From contig ML682005.1 of assembly GCA_007922195.1 (NCBI GenBank), forward strand, positions 42,317,177 to 42,381,176: DNA of 64,000 nucleotides, read 5' to 3'. Under the pieces are notes generated by a model that had not been told where the DNA came from, made no database searches, and worked only from the letters and a program-made list of their open reading frames with translations. This document shows, piece after piece, positions 1-11,250 of this stretch (the first letter of the stretch is position 1; each line of letters starts with the position of its first letter). The position numbers were made by a program, and so were the translations under genes. Source of the DNA: Podocnemis expansa. Lineage: Eukaryota > Chordata > Testudines > Podocnemididae.

Positions 1-1480
1 AGCCACCTCCTTTACATGGATGACATCAAGCTGTATGCTAAGAATGAACGAGACATCGACTCGCTAATCCACCTGACACGGATCTACAGTGAGGATATTG
101 GGATGTCATTCAGACTGGAGAAGTGTGGCTGGATGGTAGTAAAGAGAGGGAAGGTAGTCAAGACTGAGGGCGTGGAACTACCAGCAGGCCATATAGCAGA
201 CATACAGACCAGCTACAAGTACCTTGGCATCCCACAGTCACATGGGAACTACGATGAGGAGGCAAGGAAGACAGCAACATCCAAGTACCACCAAAGGATA
301 AGACAGGTCCTGAAGAGCCAGCTCAATGGGAAGAACAAGATCCATGCCATCAACAGGTACGCCCTGCCAGTCATCAGATACCCTGCCGGTATAGTGAGCT
401 GGTCAAAGGAGGACATGGAGGCTGCCAGTGTGAAGACCCGGAAGCTCCTCACAATGTACAGAGGTTTCCACCCCAAATCCAACACCCAGAGACTGTACAC
501 CAGCCGGAAAGAAGGCGGGCGGGGTTTGGTGAGTGTCAAAGCCCCTGGACGAAACCCGGAGCATCCAGGAGTACATCAGTAAGATGGCACCCAAAGATGA
601 GCTGCTGCGAGAATGCCTGAGGCAGCAGCAGACATGGGAGGTAGATCAAGCAGAAGAAGTGCCATGGCAAGACAAGACCCTGCATGGGATGTACCATCGA
701 CAGATAGCTGAGGTGGCTGACATTGGGAAATCCTACCAGTGGCTGGAAAGGGCTGGGCTAAAAGACAGCACTGAGGCACTGATCATAGCAGCACAAGAAC
801 AGGCACTGAGCACCAGATCCATTGAAGCAGGGGTCTACCACACTAGACAGGACCCAAGGTGCAGACTGTGCAGAGAGGCCTCAGAGACAGTCCAACACAT
901 AGTGGCAGGATGTAAGATGCAGGCAGGAACAGCATACACTGAATGGCACAACCAAGTAGCTGGCATTGTGTACAGGAACATCTGCACAGTGTATGGGCTA
1001 GACCCTCCCAAGACCAGATGGGAGATCCCACAGAAGGTCGTGGAGAATAACAGGGCTGAGATGCTGTGGGACTTCCAGATCCAGACAGACGGGCAGGTAC
1101 TGGCCAATCAACCAGACATCGTGGTAATAGACAAGGACCAGAAGGCAGCAGTGGTGATAGATGTAGCAGTGCCAAGTGACAGCAACATCAGGAAGAAGGA
1201 GTATGAGAAGCTGGAGAAGTAGCAGGGCTTGAAAGAGGAACTAGAGCGGATGTGGAAAGTGAAGGCCAAAGTGGTCCCAGTGGTGGTAGGAGCACTTGAG
1301 GCTGTGACTCCTAAGCTGGGAGAGTGGCTCCAACAGATCCCAGGAACAACATCAGAGCACTCTGTCCAGAAGAGTGCAGTGCTAGGAACAGCTAAGATAC
1401 TGCGCAGAACCCTCAAACTCCCAGGCCTCTGGTAGAGGACCCGAGGTTGAGGAAGACACATACCACTCATAGGGGTGAGA
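1..1480 (+). mobile_element. R2/R4-type LINE (restriction-like endonuclease), 3' half, broken
   Basis: Seen: the window opens inside a reverse transcriptase at the catalytic YMDD (about bases 13-24). Downstream come a thumb and linker, a CCHC zinc knuckle of form C-x2-C-x8-H-x4-C (about 859-912), and a restriction-like endonuclease signature, PDIVVID followed by VVIDVAVP (about 1112-1180). The protein ends at 1435. That domain order is typical of the R2/R4/Dong/Rex6/NeSL LINEs, which reverse-transcribe their RNA at a nick made by the C-terminal nuclease. Two lesions break it: a one-base shift near 533-548, where the frame moves by one, and a TAG at 1220-1222 in otherwise continuous sequence. 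A short 3' UTR runs into a T-rich tract at about 1487-1502. The 5' part lies outside the window. The clade (R4/Dong-like) is an inference from remembered relatives; the RLE class is firm. It is a dead copy, but few lesions suggest modest age. Confidence 0.85.
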
Positions 1481-1502
1481 GGGGAATTTTTTTTTTTTTT
1501 TA

Positions 1503-3029
1503 ATATAGGTTAGTACCATCTATATTAGCGAACTGTTGCTGAACATAGCAAAAAAAAAAAATGGCGCTGAAGTCACAAAATCAACATTTTGTACCTGTAG
1601 TTTCCTTCTGTTCCTGATATTAAGGCAGGATAGTCTTATGTACTTGTGGGTACTTTTTTAGTTTGCTTTTCGTTTTAATTAATGTTTCTGTTTTTTCTGT
1701 AGTACTTATTTATCACTTTGGTTTCTGCCTCACAACATCTTTCTCTTCTTATCTCTCTGTCCTCTCTGTTTTCTTTTTTCTATCCATTTAACTACTTTTT
1801 GCTGTCCCCCTCTTACTCCCTCCTTACTGTGCATCCTGTTCTATTCTATTCTAGACTCTTTATTCCTCTCCCACAATTCTGTGATCCACAATTTCCACCC
1901 ATTTGTTTTCTCATTGGCCATCACCTTGCTTTGTACCCTTCCTTGCTGTCTGTTTCTGCTTCTCCCTTTAAAATGAAGGTGCAAGAGTTCCCTTAGATCT
2001 GTCACAGACTTCCCATGTGAATTTGAGCAAGTCATTTAACTTCCATACCTTGGTTTTCCCATTTTACAATACCATGGCATAAACACATGAATAAAATGCC
2101 CATCTTACGTCGGTGTTGAGAGAATTAGTTCATTCATGTTTGCAGAGAACTTTAAGATCCGTAGATGGAAAGTGTTATAGAAGTGGATAGTATTTCTTTT
2201 GTTTCTCTGTTCTTCCTTTTTCTGTGTCTCCCTCAGCATACAGATCCCCTCTGTGGCACTAGGTTTACTCTCTTTCTCCTATTTCTTGGCTCTCCTTCTC
2301 TTGCAGTCATCATAGTCTATCATCCAATCTCTTCTAGGACCTGTTAAGCCTTTACAGACTGTCACCTTTGCCTTGCCACAAGGTTGTGGTAGGCATTTAA
2401 GTAGGCCACGCTACCAGAGAAACTTAGTAGCTAAAAAGTATTTGAGGTTTTATACCTTTTTAAAGTCATATTTCACTTCTCTGTTTTAGTGAAACATAAC
2501 TCTCCAGTCATGATGTGATTGTGCAATATAACTTTTCTTAGGCGTTGGAAGTTATTATTTTGGCCATATCAGTTAAATGTGTGTCCAAATGCTCCTACAA
2601 AAGCTCTAACCATAGTTTTGATGTTTTGATTTGTGGATTATAACTTTTTAAACCAAAAGGTAATTTACTGTGCAGTTACTAGGTACTTTATGTCAAAAGA
2701 GCGACAAGAACTCACAAGAACAAAGTTTTTTTTTTCTTTTAAGTATTCATTGCAAGTTAATGCAAAGGCTGTGCTGTGATTGAGGAACAAGAATCTTTAA
2801 TTCAGTCAAAAAAACCAAAAAAACCCTCAACCCAGCAGGTGAATGCTGGTCTGCATTTCATTTTAAAATACAATGTCTTTGGAGTCAGTGTTTAAAGATA
2901 TTGAGACTTGTTTTAATTTACTCTGCTCTGATGATGGTGAAGAGCCTTATTCCTGCTATTATGATGTAAATGGGACCAAAGTATAACTTAGAATTGGGCT
3001 CACTAATGGAAGGTGCACTTTACTGCTTA
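1503..3029. other. AT-rich non-coding DNA
   Basis: No supportable gene. The stretch is T-rich and pyrimidine-rich near 1740-1960. A CORE-SINE/MIR-like piece lies at 1990-2160 and is listed separately. The short open frames here have no recognisable protein signature. Confidence 0.6.
1990..2160 (+). repeat. MIR/CORE-SINE-like fragment
   Basis: The stretch reads like a diverged MIR: a part resembling gagcaagtcatttaactt, then a tttcccattttacaat part, then a segment about gagagaattagttcattc, in the order expected of MIR elements (tRNA-derived SINEs with a CORE region). Recognition is by eye and the copy is old. No target duplication is visible. Confidence 0.5.
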
Positions 3030-3255
3030 AGTTGATCTAACTTATGTCACTCAGTGGTGTGAAAAGGACACCCCCCTGAACTACGCAAAGTGCAACAACT
3101 GTCCACGCTCGCACCACATCTTCGGGAGATGCTGTCCTGCTCATAATAGCTTATGCCTCTCATAGACGTGAAATAAGTATGCTAATGGGAGAACTGTCAG
3201 TATAGAGTGTTGTCATCAGACACTACAGTGGTGTAGCGCCCACATAGTGCTTCTA
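3030..3255. repeat. Diverged palindromic MITE-like repeat
   Basis: A locally CpG-bearing patch inside AT-rich DNA, with a short tract around ggacacccccctgaactacg and inverted pieces of the kind cgggagatg / ctaatgggagaactgtc. It resembles a hairpin-forming interspersed repeat that I remember from turtle genomes. Ends and target duplications cannot be fixed by eye. Confidence 0.4.
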
Positions 3256-6172
3256 TTGTAGACTGGTCCTAAGTTAACCGTAGTGCAATGGACTTCTTTT
3301 CTGCGGGCTGATTTTCTCTACTTGTTTGTTTCTGTTGTTGTAAGCTCTTTGTTATGAAAATCTTGCGCTGGAGCAAAATCCAGTTCCCAGTTAAATAGAT
3401 GATTTTCTTTGAAATCTCCCTAGTCCAGAGTGTGGGCTGCTGCTGTCCATGATATCATTATATACACTTCCAATTCCCCTAGCTGGATATGATGCCTTTG
3501 GAGTGCAGAGGAGCCGCTCCTCCAACACCACTTCTTTCTCAGCCTGGATAAGGAGGCGGATAAAAAAAATAACCAACAGCTAGTGGGCATTAGATCAATA
3601 CTTTGTAGGTATACAGTGCACATCATCTTTACATGGTATCTTCATAAGCACATTTCTTCCACAGGAGTGCATTTTATATTCAGTCACAAGAGAACATGGA
3701 TTAACCATAATGTAAACATTGGGATAGTTGAATATCAACCATGCATTCAGAATTAAAAATGTTAATGACCATGTTTACATGATTTGACTCTTAGGTGTTT
3801 TATAAAATCTGTAGTTAAAACACAGTCTGACCAGCTCACTGACAAGTTAATCATTCATAAAAAACGTGCTAAAGAAAAGGAAACATTGACAATAATTTGG
3901 CAAAGAAGAAAGTGTTTGCTTATTTATTTATTGTTCATGAAAGAGAACTTGTAATCATATTTACTTGCAGAGATTTCACTGGACTTGGAGATTTATCTTG
4001 GGTGGTGATTGCAACCTATGAAAGAAACAAGAGCATTGTTTTACAATTAGTCTACATCACAATGATTCATTAGCAGCAGTCATGTAACACTGTCTTGCAG
4101 CTGCCAAACCTCACCACCTTCCATTCCAAATGCAAGGGATACACTTCTTCAGCCTTGCCTTCTTTATTATAAGATGAATTCAAGTACATAAAAAGAAAAA
4201 CCCAGAGAACAAAACACATGTGATAGATATTAGTTCCGTTGCTTAATACGTTACTGGGATGGGCTCATGTACTCCAGTAATAAATGCAGAATCAGACCCT
4301 CGACATGGTAAAATAGAATATAAGTTGTAGTGTTTTACCTGGTACTGTTCAACAGTTTAGCCATTAGAAGGGATGAGCCACACAAGATACACTAGGGACA
4401 AAAGAGAGTGATATATTTTAAAACTGACAATAAATCAAAACAGCTCTAGATTAAACGGGCAACACTTTATTGTTATAACATACATATAGTCTTTAATGGG
4501 CTATAACTGTCATTTGAGAAAGTAAATAATTGAGACATGTAGGAGCATAGCAAGAGAGAATAAATGCAGGGAATGTTCAAAGAAGCTGGGGGAAAAACCA
4601 AGTCCCAAAACATTGCACCCATTCTTTTTTTGTACTAGTTAAAGGTGGGATAAATAATGTGATCCTTTCAAAAACTATTGCTTATAAGTGAAGCACCCTT
4701 TTCTCTGCTCTAGCATTCACTACACTCCTTTCAATAAAGGAGACTGCTTTAAGGTCAGCTTTCTTAAAGCACCTTTTGCAATTTCCTTTGAGATAGCTGT
4801 AGATTGCTGACATCAGATGGAGTGAATTCTTATTAAGAATTCAATACCTTGTGAAGCAAGCAACTAAATACTTAAAAGCTTGATTCTGTCTACTACATTA
4901 GCATCAGAGGAAGAAAAATATTTTTTATATTCAAGCTCCCTGCCATCAATTTTTGTTTAATTCCATCACTGTTCACGCATAATGAACTACCACCAAACCC
5001 ATTTGTAAGAGGGAGGTGGAGGGAGGGGAGAGCAAGGATTTTCCATAACAATGCAGCCTGGAGAATTTAAAAAGAAAATCATGTAATAAACTAGCATGAA
5101 CTCCCTGGTCCCCTCCATCCCTCATAGTGTTCTACAGGATTTAATAAGCCACACATTTTTTATATGTTGTTTTTAATTTGATGTAGTATTTTATGAGGCA
5201 GAGTCTGGTAATTCAAATTTTTTATAGCTATATTAATTTTGCTTCTTATATATAGAGCTTACAGTGAATATATGCCTCTGATTTCCAATAAAATATTCAG
5301 GGCAGGCCATTGTTATAATGATTTTTTTATTCCTACAGCTAAACATCAGTTAGTTTCAAATCTGAACTGCATTAAATGGCTGTGTAGAGTGTTATAATTT
5401 GTGCTGCAATAAATTTTTTATATTTGGTGCTGGTTAGGAAAGGAGCTTACACAAGAGGCATTAATTGCAGTGCTTAATTATTTAAAATATATAGATTTCT
5501 TACCAGTTATTTAAATGTATAATTCATTTACTATTTAATACATTCATGTAATTTTCTTGTTTAGCAAAATGTACACAAGGATTCCAGTCAGGCTAAACTG
5601 AAATAGACAACTTGTATCAGCCAGGAAAGGGTCGTAGCATCTCAACTCTGCTGTCTGTTCATATTTCCAAATGTATAGTTGTGGGGGTTCTACCTACAGG
5701 GTAAACATGTTCTCATTTATTAAATGTAATATCTGCACTGTATTATGAACATACTTTTGTTTAGATTTTGGGAAAAGATCCTCAGGTGAACTATGTCTCA
5801 AAATGTTTTGAGACAGCTGTAGTTTTTCTAGAACATTTATTACTAATTCATCTACATTTTCCCTCTTCAGGGGTTAGTTGGCAACTCAAAGCAGTTGAAG
5901 TGTCTCTGTAGGGGCTGTTGAGGGGTTCCCTTTGTGACAGCTGAATCCTCAGGTGGTGCACAGCTAGCAGAGGGCAGGGAGGGACAGGGTAGACTCTCTG
6001 ATAGATCCTGGGCTAGTGTGTGGCTGCAGTTTGTATAATTAGGCAGTCCTAAAGCTGTCTTAAGTTTCACAGGGGTTTGTTTCAGCTCCAGCTGGCTGAG
6101 AATGAAGGTTGTGGAAAGACTCAAGGCTAATCTTCACGGATGGTGGTAAAATTGCCACCGCCAGATTGTCCT
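3256..6172. other. AT-rich non-coding DNA, nothing recognised
   Basis: No coding exon, RNA gene or clear repeat can be supported. The part from 5867 to 6124 is less AT-rich and open on the minus strand for 85 codons, but it has no recognisable signature. Confidence 0.55.
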
Positions 6173-6220
6173 TCCTGATTGACTGAGTGGGTCTCTGAAG
6201 ACCCGCTCAGTCAATCAGGA
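6173..6220. repeat. Near-perfect hairpin, 22-bp arms
   Basis: Arms 6173-6194 and 6199-6220 are reverse complements at 21 of 22 positions, and the exception can form a G-T wobble. The loop is four bases (ctga). The arms contain gactgagtggg / cccgctcagtc. It sits 15 bp before the hAT-like MITE at 6236. Confidence 0.85.
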
Positions 6221-6235
6221 ACCAATCTGTTAAGG

Positions 6236-6541
6236 CAGGCTTGTCCAACATGTGTCCTGGGGGCCAGAATCCAGCCCACTGAGTGTTGCTACAAGAGGGG
6301 GGGAGATGGGGCTGGCTGGGGCTATCTAGAATACTCCGTATTGCTTCATCAAGTGTGCAGACAGGCATTGACAATTTGTGCAAGCAAAAGCAATGCCAAA
6401 TATCAAACTAATCATAATTTTATTAAAGTCTATTAATAAAGATCAATTTGTATGTCTTATCTATCAAAAATTTTCTTACCAGGCCCCTGACTGAAAATAG
6501 AATTGCAATGTGGCCCCTCACCCAAAAATGTTGGACACCTG
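6236..6541. mobile_element. hAT-like non-autonomous transposon (MITE)
   Basis: The left end CAGGCTTGTCCAACATGTG pairs with a right end whose reverse complement reads CAGGTGTCCAACATTTTTG. The interior contains the ggccccagaatcc-like and gtggcccctcaccc motifs typical of hAT MITEs that open with CAGG and a run naming no protein. No clean 8-bp target duplication is visible at these exact ends, so the boundaries may be off by a few bases. It has no coding capacity. Confidence 0.7.
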
Positions 6542-6877
6542 TATATTAAGATCACCCCAGCAACTGGCATAGCACGAGTCAAAGTAAGGACCCTCCCTTC
6601 AGCTGAGCACAGTGGTTGTGCCAGGCTTAGGACAGTTGAACTAAGATACACAAGTTATTTTAAGTAACTCTGTTCAACTTCCACCAAAAACAGCAGACAG
6701 TGTAGACCTGCTCATTTATACCCGTTACCCCACTGCCTTTGCTTCTCATTGGCACTAAGTGTAATTCTGGCAGAGCATTGAGAAAACTGAGTTTTATGAA
6801 ATATACTTTACCAAGTACACCATTTTAATTTCTGATCTGGGAAGTAGTCCTTGCAGGGGGGATAAGCATGACCTAAT

Positions 6878-7726
6878 GTGTCTTTTTCTTCAGTAGCAAT
6901 GATGGTGTGCCCTGTGGGTCTGGTTTTTGGATGTACTGAGTGCTCAGAACACCTCCAGAGTTTTTACACTGTATTTTTTTTATCTAAAATGTCCCTGTAT
7001 TTTTATATTCTCAGGGAGTGCAGTGCACTAAAATGTCCTTGTAGGCAGGCACTGTGGTCTGCCTCTGAGCCTGAGCTGGAGGAATGCCCTGAACGCCCCC
7101 TCTGGCCAGACCAGGGAACTACAAGGCCTCAGCCCCTGAAGCGGAGGGGTGTGGTCAGGCCAGGAAAGGGTGGTATAAGAGCTCAGACGGGGAGCTCAGT
7201 TTGGGCTGAGCTCCCAAGGGGGAAGGATGTGCTGGTGCAGAGGGAGCAGGCCCGACCAGGCCAGGGCCAAACCCGCCAGCTAGCCCCTGCCTCTAGGGGC
7301 ACCCCACTCTATGGCCCGCCCAGCCTCCCAGGGCCAAGTGACTGGGAGGGGAACCCGGAGGCAGCCGACTGGGGTGGGCGTTCAAAAGCCCGCTGGCCTC
7401 CACCACAGCCTCCCCGCTCGGAGACAGCCTGGGAACGTGGGGAAGCGGAAGATCCGACCCACTACCAGCCCTGCGATCTAGAGGAGCTACCCTCTGTAGA
7501 GGAAGAGCTGCCAACTGCCTCTGGCCCCTGTGACTTAGAGGAGCTACCCTCTGCCGAGGAGGAGATGCCAGTCCCGTATGGGCCTCAGAACTTAGAGGAG
7601 TTGCCCCTTGTGGAGGAGCCTACAGAGTATCCAGACCTGCCGCCCATGGACACCGAGGGGTTCCCTGGGGTCCCGCAAGCCTTCTACAAGGGAGACCCTG
7701 AGGACAGCTACCCTATCTGGAGTTAA
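6878..7726 (+). CDS. Open frame in a GC-rich repeat, with three 19-residue repeats; function unknown
   Basis: A 282-codon open frame ends at a TAA at 7724-7726. Its first 70 or so codons lie in AT-rich DNA and are probably not part of any original protein. From about 7070 the DNA becomes GC-rich and the protein is rich in P, G, E, R and W. Three tandem 57-bp units begin at 7472, 7529 and 7586. They encode the core DLEELPSVEEELP, DLEELPSAEEEMP and NLEELPLVEEP, and an acidic tail ends in DSYPIWS. I know no family for it. No reverse transcriptase, protease, zinc knuckle or membrane segment is visible, and no host splice structure can be defended. It most likely belongs to a repeated element of unknown class, perhaps a remnant gag-like or LTR-associated frame; that is inference. 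Confidence 0.35.
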   Translation: MSFSSVAMMVCPVGLVFGCTECSEHLQSFYTVFFLSKMSLYFYILRECSALKCPCRQALWSASEPELEECPERPLWPDQGTTRPQPLKRRGVVRPGKGGIRAQTGSSVWAELPRGKDVLVQREQARPGQGQTRQLAPASRGTPLYGPPSLPGPSDWEGNPEAADWGGRSKARWPPPQPPRSETAWERGEAEDPTHYQPCDLEELPSVEEELPTASGPCDLEELPSAEEEMPVPYGPQNLEELPLVEEPTEYPDLPPMDTEGFPGVPQAFYKGDPEDSYPIWS

Positions 7727-8240
7727 GTACTCAGGGTGGGTGGACGGGATGGGGGTCGGAGGAAGTAGCCCAGGGAGGGCAGGATGGTGGGCTGTGTTCC
7801 CTGGGCAGCGTGTTTCAGACCTCGCCCCGCTGACCCTGTGGTGGACCACCCTGCCCCAGTATAGGGTCCTGGGCTGAGACGCAGTGGAGCGGGTGGGCCT
7901 GCGTCTCCCTCCTCAACCCCTCCCTTGTTCCTGGCAAAGGAAACGTGCAATTATCCCTAACCTGCCCCGTCTGGGGGCTGGGGCTCCAGACTGTGTACCT
8001 GCCCGCCCCACCTGGGGGCTGGGGCTCCAGATTGTGTACCTGCCCGCCCCCCCTGGGGGCCGGGGCCTTAGACTTGGAACGGGCTCAATCAGCCAAGGGA
8101 TCGAGCCAAAGACATTTTTTCGGCTGCCAGGAGGGGCGCCCTACCATCTAACTCCCCTTTACTGCCAGTAGGAGGCGCCCTCCTGACCGGCCGGTGGTGC
8201 TGAACGCCTTCAGTCCCTTTGTTGCAACAAGTCATGCAGC
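7040..8240 (+). repeat. GC-rich interspersed element, class unknown
   Basis: A compositional island of about 1.2 kb, GC-rich with sharp edges, lies between AT-rich flanks. It encloses the acidic repeat frame and the 41-bp tandem repeat. Its texture resembles GC-rich LTR-type repeats of turtles, but I see no defined LTR pair, primer-binding site or polypurine tract. Confidence 0.4.
7971..8070 (+). repeat. Tandem repeat, 41-bp unit, about 2.4 copies
   Basis: Units start at 7971, 8012 and 8053 with ctgggggctggggctccag. The second copy differs from the first by very few bases. The third is partial and diverges after ctggggg. It lies downstream of the acidic open frame in the same GC-rich island. 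Confidence 0.85.
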
Positions 8241-9179
8241 TCCACTGCTGGTAGCCACTGGGACAGTTCTTCTGTAGGCAGTCATCAAGAGGTGTGGCAA
8301 CTTTAGATGAGATAAGGCCATTTGATCAAGCAGATTCTTCAGCAGCGGTGGGGGGGCATGGAGGAACGAAGAACTACATCTTCCATAGATGTGGTTCCCC
8401 AGGCCAGGAGCAGAGTTCAGGTTGTACCATAATGTTCAGGAAGGTCATTCGGGTACTTCTGGTACTGTCAATTACAAGGTGTCTTAGGGTAGCTGTTCCT
8501 CTGACAAGGGCAGAGACTCAGCCTATCACAGACAAGCTCCACAAAGGTGACACAGGTAACTCAGATTCATCTGGGAGTAATTAAATCACTGACTATTTAG
8601 GTACATGGACACAATAAAAGGCTAAGAAAGGAAGCTCTGGTGGAGAGGAGCTCCCAGGAAATTTGAACCAGAGAGAGCCTTACCTCAGACACAGCTTGAC
8701 TTAAGTGGAAGCTGTGCTTCCAGTATGGAGATGGCACTAAGTGCAGTCCGAGTCAAACAGAAACTATGTTCCCAAGGCAGAGGTGATCCTAAAGGGGGAT
8801 CCTGGAAGCAGAGAGCAACCTGGGAAGCGTGCCAGACCAGGGAATCTGGAAAAATTGCTTCGGAGAAAGAAAATTCACAATGGGCAGATTAGGCAGGACT
8901 TTCTAGCCAGTGTTTGAAGTGGCCCTTGAGAGATCTCCACAGAAGTCAGAGGAAAACTCCTCCAGACAACTTCAGGAATCCCAAGATAATAGCAGTTTGC
9001 CAAAGCTCCTGGACAGAGGCAGATACTAAACTCAAGACGGATGATAGACAGACTAGGGCTGTCTGGGGCCCTCAACCAGGAGTCTGAAGTAGAAAAATAT
9101 TGTGTATGTGTGTGTGAGGTTTTTCTGTTAAAGACTTTTTCTATTTAATAAAGGGGACCCTCCACAGGGGGATATTTAA
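8241..9179. other. Non-coding DNA, nothing recognised
   Basis: Moderate GC. There are short open frames of up to 96 codons without any recognisable domain. The sequence may continue the GC-rich repeat upstream, but no boundary or repeat identity can be supported. Confidence 0.5.
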
Positions 9180-10030
9180 TATCTGAAGCTAATCTGGGCT
9201 TTATACTCCAGGTGGAGGGAGATCATGCCAATGTACATACAAGAACAAATGGCTATAAAATGGCCAACAGGAAGTTTAGACTTGAAATTAAATGCAGCTT
9301 TCTAACTATCAGTAGAGTGAAGTTCTGGAATAGCCTTCCAAGGGGAGCTGTGGGGGCAAAAATCCTAGCAGATTTCAAAAGTGAGCTTGATAAATTCAAG
9401 AAAGGAATGTGTATGATGGGACAGCCTAAACTGGTAAATGACTGATCTTTGACTACTGGTAGTGGACATGTCAGTGGCCTGAGATGGGACATCAAGTGGG
9501 GTGGGTTCTGAGTTACTATAGATAATTCTTTCTTGGGTGTCTGGCAAGCAAGTCTTGCCCTCATGCTCAGGGTTTAGCTGATCACCATATTTGTGGTCAG
9601 GAAGGAATTTTCCTCCAGGGCAGATTGACAAAGGCCATTGGGATTTTTCATCTTCCTCTGTAGCATGTGGTATGGCTTATTTAGTGGACTTGCTGTACCT
9701 TAAAGCCGGGTGGACAAAACTGGCTCACAGCTAGGTGCCAGCAGATTTGCTTTTGGTCACCAGAGGGCACTCCTCCATTACATTTCTGCAGTGGAGCTAG
9801 GGAGGCACCAATAGGCTACTCAAACTGGTCACTATGGCAACCAGAAACATTTAATTGTTGAGGACTGCTTTAAAGTCTTTAAACCATGATTTGAGGACTT
9901 TAGTAACTCAGTCTTGGGTTAAAGGTTTATTACAGAAATGGGTGGGTGAGGTTCTGTAGCCTCTGTTGTTTAGGAGGTCAGACTAGGTGATCATATTGGT
10001 CCTTTCTGATCTTACGAGTTGAGTCTATCT
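9180..10030 (+). mobile_element. CR1 LINE, 3' end fragment
   Basis: The open stretch 9212-9445 encodes the C-terminal end of a CR1 reverse transcriptase protein, with the pattern NRKFRLEIK...VKFWNSLPRG typical of the CR1 ORF2 tail. The 3' part continues with features shared with the minus-strand CR1 copies elsewhere in the window (gcaagtcttgccctcatgc, cagggtttagctgatcac, ggaaggaattttcctccagg), and it ends near aggtcagactaggtgatca at about 9990. It is 5'-truncated, as most CR1 copies are, and non-functional. Confidence 0.85.
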
Positions 10031-10945
10031 GCAGTGCTGTGATTGACCAGAGGGAGGTGTGCTGGGGTGACCTCCCAGACCTTTTCAGAGTGATAGTGCC
10101 AGAAATACTGGAAATGTGTCCTGGCACTTCTCTCCTTAGTGCTGGAGTTCTGGACAGGAGCATGCACATCTCTTTTTTGCATCCTCTGTTGGTTCAGGGG
10201 AAGCTGATGGACAGTGACCTATACATGAGGATGCTTCTGTCTTCAGAGCTCAGACAATATATGTTCCTGTTGGAAGGCTCTGTGGACCTGATGAGAGGGA
10301 GATTATTGCGGGACCTGTTAGGAGCAATATTTACATTGGATACCAGCCTCTGAAATGGGATGTGACTGTAGTTCAAGGAACATGGTATGACTCCAAGCAA
10401 GTAAGATTATTTTATCAGTCTACTTAAGGGAAAGCCCTTCAGGGAAGCCCTGAGCAGAGACGGTCACCTTGCTGGCCTTCAAGAAACAAGTATTATCTCT
10501 CTCAATTCATATAGGCAACATGGCTATATCTCGTACATCAATAAGCAGAGGAACACAAGGCGAGCTCAAGGAGCAGCCATGCCAAATGTAAAGCATGAAA
10601 TATTCTTTCCACAAGAATCAGGCAGCATAGATAATACTGAAGAAGTTTTTATTCAAGGTACCAAGAAGGAAGGCTGACTGGATTCAGCTTTAAATTGGTG
10701 GCGTAACATTGGTCAAATACGTAAGCTGTTTTATCATGTACATAATCCATTTGGAATGCTTTACCCATTTACTTACAAGTACAGACTTTGTTTCACCTGG
10801 AGAGAACAGAGGTGATAATGACCCATACAGAATGTTAATTACATTAAAGACCCTATGACCACAATTAGGGTGGGGAATGGGGAAGAGAGGAGAGTCCTTA
10901 CAGGTAAGCAGTGTGTGTGCCAGAAAGTCAGGGGAAGGTATTGTT
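10031..10945. other. Non-coding DNA, nothing recognised
   Basis: A 104-codon open frame at 10039-10353 has no recognisable family, and none of its edges looks like a host splice site that can be joined to another exon. No repeat is identified with confidence. Confidence 0.45.
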
Positions 10946-10954
10946 CCCATCTAA

Positions 10955-11250
10955 GCCCTAGTCTGCGCTTACTGGGATTTTCGGCACCAGTCAACAGCAG
11001 ATACACAAAACATGTAAGATACCTTGCGTATCTACCGTTGGCTTTCTAAGCCTCCTGGACACACTGGGGGGAGCCAACTGCAAATGGCTTGCAGTTGGCT
11101 TTCAGCGACTCCTGTCAGGGGGCAGGAGTTGCTACAACGACTTACAGAGCTCAGCAGCAAGTTCATACTGCTAAATCTTGCCCAGAACATCACATTGATG
11201 AAGGCGATTTTGCTGCTGTCAGTCTAGACATTCCCTAAGTCAGGGTTTCT
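10955..11250. repeat. Palindrome-bearing MITE-like repeat
   Basis: The left part reads ccctagtctgcgctta and the right part reads gtcagtctagacattcccta, which are loosely inverted. Internally gccaactgcaaatggct / gcagttggctttc form an inverted pair near 11073-11103, and cgactcctgtc / ggcaggagttg form another at about 11106-11131. The overall build is that of a hairpin-rich MITE. Ends are uncertain. Confidence 0.45.

Noticed and set aside
10039..10353. 104-codon plus-strand frame as a gene
   Set aside because: No recognisable domain, no compatible exon neighbours, and surrounded by non-coding repeat-rich DNA.
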